Origin: Pelecanus crispus
Taxonomy: Eukaryota > Chordata > Aves > Pelecaniformes > Pelecanidae
Length of the DNA: 64,000 nt
Direction of reading: 5' to 3'
Assembly (NCBI RefSeq): GCF_030463565.1
Contig: NC_134643.1
Location: 127,082,309 to 127,146,308 of the forward strand
The translations under genes were made by a program, and so were the position numbers. A model generated the notes under the pieces. The model searched no databases. It had not been told where the DNA came from and worked only from the letters and a program-made list of their open reading frames with translations. This document shows positions 63,401 to 64,000 of this stretch, piece by piece (the stretch's first letter is position 1; each line of letters begins with the position of its first letter).

Positions 63401-63598
63401 AATCAATGGAGTTATACTTGCACATGCAAAAATCTAAATTAAGCCCCTTGGTTGTAGTTTTGGAGAAGTAAAATGGACAGAGAATAGAAAAATGCATGAC
63501 GGGGTGGATCCTGCATTTTGAATTTAGTGGCTGTTATGCCTCACACCTCAACTTATTCTGCCTGGCTGCTGTTCTTTCCCAGGTTTAAAGAACACTGA
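30377..63598 (+). CDS. SLC37A1: Glucose-6-phosphate/phosphate antiporter SLC37A1 (whole gene, 19 coding exons)
   Basis: SLC37A1 is an MFS carrier of the organophosphate:phosphate antiporter family that exchanges glucose-6-phosphate for phosphate at the ER membrane. The 19 exons below join without a phase conflict into 1,587 bp, 528 residues; the human protein is 533. Twelve hydrophobic segments are visible: helix 1 in exon C2; 2 in C4; 3-4 in C5-C6; 5-6 in C7; 7 in C11; 8 in C12-C13; 9 in C13-C14; 10 in C15; 11 in C16-C17; 12 in C17-C18. Family blocks include [65 protein letters not shown] and [16 protein letters not shown]. Residues 47-90 form the loop after helix 1, with a sequon at N79. 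Residues 242-325 form the divergent central loop. The gene ends FKEH, like human FKEQ. An in-frame TAG directly precedes the ATG, fixing the start. Confidence 0.97.
31340..31620 (-). repeat. Ancient CR1-type LINE remnant
   Basis: GATCAAGGCTAGAAGGAGCC near 31355 and GGGAAAATTCCTTCCCAGTC near 31579 resemble two landmarks, in the right order, of the 3' region of old CR1 elements shared by birds and turtles. It lies in the intron between C1 and C2, antisense to the gene. Heavily decayed. Confidence 0.5.
32178..32259 (+). CDS. SLC37A1: SLC37A1 coding exon C2
   Basis: 82 bp after TTGTAG, donor GTAAGC. Encodes (W)[20 protein letters not shown] then KPISIVK: transmembrane helix 1 and the conserved Arg-Lys motif at its end. 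Residues 19-46. Confidence 0.97.
33097..33223 (+). CDS. SLC37A1: SLC37A1 coding exon C3
   Basis: 127 bp, borders TGTCAG / GTAAGG. Encodes the long hydrophilic loop between helices 1 and 2 (starts GELHKHC, ends SQCGWEPF). It has an N-glycosylation sequon, NVS at residue 79. Residues 47-88; less conserved than the helices. Confidence 0.95.
33224..35094 (+). other. SLC37A1 intron between C3 and C4
   Basis: 1.9 kb, AT-rich, with no recognised repeat or exon. Open frames at 33478-33738 and 34198-34578 have no support. Confidence 0.5.
35095..35173 (+). CDS. SLC37A1: SLC37A1 coding exon C4
   Basis: 79 bp, borders TCTTAG / GTAAAC. Encodes (D)[20 protein letters not shown] then IGMYL: transmembrane helix 2. 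Residues 89-114. Confidence 0.97.
36024..36159 (+). CDS. SLC37A1: SLC37A1 coding exon C5
   Basis: 136 bp, borders CCAAG / GTAGGC. Encodes [20 protein letters not shown] then a helix ending [18 protein letters not shown]. Covers the helix 2-3 loop, helix 3 and the start of helix 4. Residues 115-160. Confidence 0.97.
36160..37433 (+). other. SLC37A1 intron between C5 and C6
   Basis: 1.3 kb, unique apart from a 23-bp tandem duplication listed separately. The 147-codon frame at 36594-37037 has no similarity I recognise and no splice support. Confidence 0.5.
36618..36663. repeat. 23-bp tandem duplication
   Basis: Two adjacent units, 36618-36640 and 36641-36663, differing at one base (TGTAGATGTCAC versus TGTAGGTGTCAC). 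The near-identity indicates a recent duplication. Confidence 0.92.
37434..37510 (+). CDS. SLC37A1: SLC37A1 coding exon C6
   Basis: 77 bp, borders TTTCAG / GTAAAT. Encodes [20 protein letters not shown] then WFGKG: helix 4 and the start of the next loop, among the best conserved blocks of the family. Residues 161-185. Confidence 0.98.
37511..39368 (+). other. SLC37A1 intron between C6 and C7
   Basis: 1.9 kb, AT-rich, no recognised repeat or exon. It ends in a long T run (about 39345-39360) that forms the polypyrimidine tract of C7. Confidence 0.5.
39369..39535 (+). CDS. SLC37A1: SLC37A1 coding exon C7
   Basis: 167 bp, borders ATGCAG / GTAAGT. Encodes [20 protein letters not shown] then a helix ending [10 protein letters not shown]: helices 5 and 6. 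Residues 186-241. The open frame continues past the donor to 39672, but that part is intronic. Confidence 0.98.
40284..40321 (+). CDS. SLC37A1: SLC37A1 coding exon C8 (38-bp small exon)
   Basis: Borders TTTCAG / GTAAGT. Encodes (H)[12 protein letters not shown], the start of the central loop after helix 6; human has HPNDVRCSS here. Phases fit both neighbours. Two cysteines one residue apart are notable. Residues 242-254. Confidence 0.85.
41093..41200 (-). repeat. CR1 LINE 3'-end scrap
   Basis: CATCACAGAATAATTCAGGT followed by TGGAAGGGA resembles the reverse complement of a CR1 3' end. The part beyond about 41130 is degraded and the right boundary is a guess. Confidence 0.5.
42425..42986 (-). 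mobile_element. Solo LTR, copy D, with 6-bp target duplication
   Basis: The LTR is 42431-42980 (550 bp), read forward from TGTCGTGGTTTAGCCCCAGC to CCAAAACCAGGACA. It is flanked on both sides by GGGGAC (42425-42430 and 42981-42986), a perfect 6-bp target duplication of the length typical of class II (ERVK-like) integrations. It is antisense to SLC37A1, in its intron. It carries a perfect CRE palindrome TGACGTCA (42731-42738) beside a TATAGAAA-type box on its own strand, and an internal (TAA)n-like run at 42584-42613. No internal retroviral genes remain. Confidence 0.92.
42731..42738. promoter_or_regulatory. Intact CRE palindrome in LTR copy D
   Basis: TGACGTCA, the full CREB/ATF site. Copies A and B have TGACATCA at the equivalent place (CpG decay) and copy C has lost it. 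Occupancy is not known. Confidence 0.6.
45748..45838 (+). repeat. G/T-rich tract with quadruplex potential
   Basis: Six runs of three or more G within 46 bases (45755-57, 62-66, 75-78, 81-83, 87-89, 97-800), then TTTGGTTTGG and GTTGTTGTT repeats. G-rich on the sense strand, so also present in the SLC37A1 pre-mRNA. Confidence 0.7.
46706..46789 (+). CDS. SLC37A1: SLC37A1 coding exon C9
   Basis: 84 bp, phase 0 both ends, after a strong polypyrimidine tract; borders TTTCAG / GTAAAA. Encodes [20 protein letters not shown] then AKETSKPQ, part of the divergent central cytosolic loop. Residues 255-282. Weak similarity to human, but position and phase fit. Confidence 0.87.
46790..49933 (+). other. 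SLC37A1 intron between C9 and C10 (3.1 kb)
   Basis: Mostly unique sequence without recognised transposons. It contains a T run (47912-47934), a polypyrimidine tract (48791-48863) and a high-complexity block (about 47740-48620) discussed as a possible conserved element. Confidence 0.55.
48791..48865 (+). repeat. Long polypyrimidine tract ending in AG
   Basis: More than 70 bases of almost pure C/T, ending TTTTTTTAG at 48865. It resembles a very strong splice acceptor, but no plausible in-frame exon follows. Confidence 0.75.
49934..50065 (+). CDS. SLC37A1: SLC37A1 coding exon C10
   Basis: 132 bp, phase 0 both ends, borders TTGCAG / GTGAGT. Encodes [20 protein letters not shown] then a segment ending [10 protein letters not shown]. 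The DPEMQ.LL and AISF.GAL.IP blocks match human SLC37A1. Residues 283-326. Confidence 0.96.
50405..52115 (+). mobile_element. CR1 LINE remnant, reverse-transcriptase half plus 3' end (1.7 kb)
   Basis: ORF2 pieces appear in order but in several frames: FASVFNN (50427), [40 protein letters not shown] (about 50950), [20 protein letters not shown] (about 51180), [15 protein letters not shown] (about 51580) and [14 protein letters not shown]. The catalytic FADD of the enzyme reads FAND, and frameshifts break the frame. The tail (TTGAACTAGATGATGGTTGT, ATAGTCTATTTTATTCTG) is a CR1 3' end. It is 5' truncated, dead, and sits sense-oriented in the SLC37A1 intron. Confidence 0.93.
52116..53347 (+). other. 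Rest of SLC37A1 intron between C10 and C11
   Basis: No coding exon or clear repeat between the CR1 end and C11. The minus-strand frame at 52187-52558 has no known motif. Confidence 0.45.
53348..53438 (+). CDS. SLC37A1: SLC37A1 coding exon C11
   Basis: 91 bp, borders TCTCAG / GTAAGT. Encodes [20 protein letters not shown] then [10 protein letters not shown]: helix 7. Residues 327-356. Confidence 0.98.
53439..54899 (+). other. SLC37A1 intron between C11 and C12
   Basis: 1.5 kb of unique-looking sequence with no exon or recognised repeat. Confidence 0.5.
54900..54962 (+). CDS. SLC37A1: SLC37A1 coding exon C12
   Basis: 63 bp, borders CACTAG / GTAAGT. Encodes (E)[20 protein letters not shown], the loop after helix 7 and the start of helix 8. 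Residues 357-377. Confidence 0.97.
54963..56666 (+). other. SLC37A1 intron between C12 and C13
   Basis: 1.7 kb. No exon or transposon recognised; minus-strand frames at 55824-56392 lack support. Confidence 0.5.
56667..56752 (+). CDS. SLC37A1: SLC37A1 coding exon C13
   Basis: 86 bp, borders TTTCAG / GTAAGA. Encodes (G)[19 protein letters not shown] then MMLLLAAPT: end of helix 8, a basic MFS loop (SDRMEKR), and helix 9. Residues 378-406. Confidence 0.98.
57413..57461 (+). CDS. SLC37A1: SLC37A1 coding exon C14
   Basis: 49 bp, borders TTACAG / GTGAGT. Encodes [16 protein letters not shown], the end of helix 9 and the following loop. Residues 407-422. Confidence 0.96.
57462..58292 (+). other. 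SLC37A1 intron between C14 and C15
   Basis: 0.8 kb, nothing recognised. Confidence 0.5.
58293..58366 (+). CDS. SLC37A1: SLC37A1 coding exon C15
   Basis: 74 bp, borders AAACAG / GTGAGT. Encodes (V)[19 protein letters not shown] then VSADL: helix 10, with the [15 protein letters not shown] block conserved in the family. Residues 423-447. Confidence 0.97.
58367..59803 (+). other. SLC37A1 intron between C15 and C16
   Basis: 1.4 kb, no exon or repeat recognised. The minus-strand 110-codon frames at 58947-59595 show no known motif. Confidence 0.5.
59804..59882 (+). CDS. SLC37A1: SLC37A1 coding exon C16
   Basis: 79 bp, borders TTTTAG / GTAAGC. Encodes [20 protein letters not shown] then DGTGSV, the loop into helix 11. 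Residues 448-473. Confidence 0.98.
60455..60552 (+). CDS. SLC37A1: SLC37A1 coding exon C17
   Basis: 98 bp, borders TTTTAG / GTAAGT. Encodes (G)[19 protein letters not shown] then [13 protein letters not shown]: helix 11 and most of helix 12. Residues 474-506. Confidence 0.98.
60553..62895 (+). other. SLC37A1 intron between C17 and C18 (2.3 kb)
   Basis: Unique-looking apart from a 12-bp tandem repeat. No coding exon recognised. Confidence 0.5.
61341..61375. repeat. 12-bp tandem repeat, three units
   Basis: CCTGTAGGTTAG repeated with starts at about 61341, 61353 and 61365. The units are nearly identical, so the expansion is recent. Confidence 0.85.
62896..62948 (+). CDS. SLC37A1: SLC37A1 coding exon C18
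   Basis: 53 bp, borders TTACAG / GTAAGT. Encodes [17 protein letters not shown] plus two bases of Leu: end of helix 12 and the start of the cytosolic tail. Residues 507-523. Confidence 0.95.
63583..63598 (+). CDS. SLC37A1: SLC37A1 terminal coding exon C19
   Basis: 16 coding bases after TTCCCAG: completes Leu, then F-K-E-H and TGA at 63596-63598. The FKE ending matches human SLC37A1 (FKEQ). Far too short for ORF detection. Confidence 0.93.
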
Positions 63599-64000
63599 GC
63601 TACGAGACCAGATTTGGAATAAGGACTGCATCAGTGATCAGAGCTCTTCCCTGAAAAACAACCTTCATGGAATACATTATTCTATATTTAAGAGATTCTA
63701 TTTGGTGAAGAACTTTGCACATTTACTGGAAGCAATCTGAGAAATGCAACTGGTAAATCCCTGAAGCTCTTATTTTTGCACATGAATAAGTACCTCAGGA
63801 TGGCAACTATTCATCAGATGAAGAGACAGGAACTTTGGGAAGGTTTTAGCAGTGCGCCTCAACTGAGCCAAAGAGAAATACCAAGTGCCTTTTTATTTCT
63901 TTTGATAGGATGTTTTTAATTAAAATGCCAAACTCTGTATTTTCCCAAACCAACTCAAAACTAGAGCAGAAGGAAGTTGAAATCATAACAGTCTAGTGGT
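63599..64000 (+). other. SLC37A1: SLC37A1 3' UTR (runs to or past the window edge)
   Basis: Follows the stop codon without a break. An ATTAAA hexamer at 63919-63924 could direct polyadenylation, but no clear GT-rich element follows in the bases shown, so the UTR may continue beyond the window. Confidence 0.65.

Noticed and set aside
1-64000. CRISPR arrays, bacterial operons, phage or plasmid origins
   Set aside because: None seen. Splice structure, CpG islands and avian repeats show this is a bird nuclear chromosome.

Overview
This is eukaryotic genomic DNA from a bird, most likely a passerine. The genes are split into short exons with GT/AG borders and there are two CpG islands. The repeats are avian: CR1 LINE fragments, four related solo LTRs, and at the left edge a SINE with a tRNA-Ile-like head and a CR1-like tail, a structure known from passerines. 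There is no sign of bacterial genes, operons, CRISPR arrays or plasmids.

Two protein-coding genes account for all the coding sequence I can support. RSPH1 (radial spoke head component 1, a MORN-repeat axonemal protein) lies on the minus strand, about 11.56-17.18 kb, with eight recognisable coding exons. SLC37A1 (phosphate-linked glucose-6-phosphate antiporter, 12-helix MFS carrier) lies on the plus strand. It has a CpG-island first exon near 25.9 kb and 19 coding exons from 30377 to 63598; their phases chain without a break into a 528-residue protein. RSPH1 next to SLC37A1 in divergent orientation matches the order on human 21q22.3.

Layout: 1-10.9 kb is gene-free sequence downstream of RSPH1, with the SINE, two sense-strand solo LTRs and nested CR1 remnants. 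11.5-17.2 kb is RSPH1. 17.2-17.6 kb is its GC-rich promoter, with GC boxes, a 14-bp minisatellite, a 15-G run and a textbook RFX X-box 16 bp upstream of the ATG. 17.7-25.1 kb is intergenic with one LTR. 25.1-26.6 kb is the SLC37A1 CpG island. 26-63.6 kb is SLC37A1 with large introns holding a solo LTR with a perfect 6-bp target duplication, a 1.7-kb CR1 reverse-transcriptase remnant, a G-quadruplex-prone tract and a possible conserved non-coding block. The window ends inside or near the end of the SLC37A1 3' UTR.

The two genes share no pathway. RSPH1 works in motile cilia and sperm flagella; SLC37A1 exchanges glucose-6-phosphate and phosphate at the ER membrane. I found no new multi-gene system. 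The most informative signals are the X-box, the LTR carrying an intact CRE inside SLC37A1, the tRNA/CR1 SINE, and the divergent central loop exons of SLC37A1.
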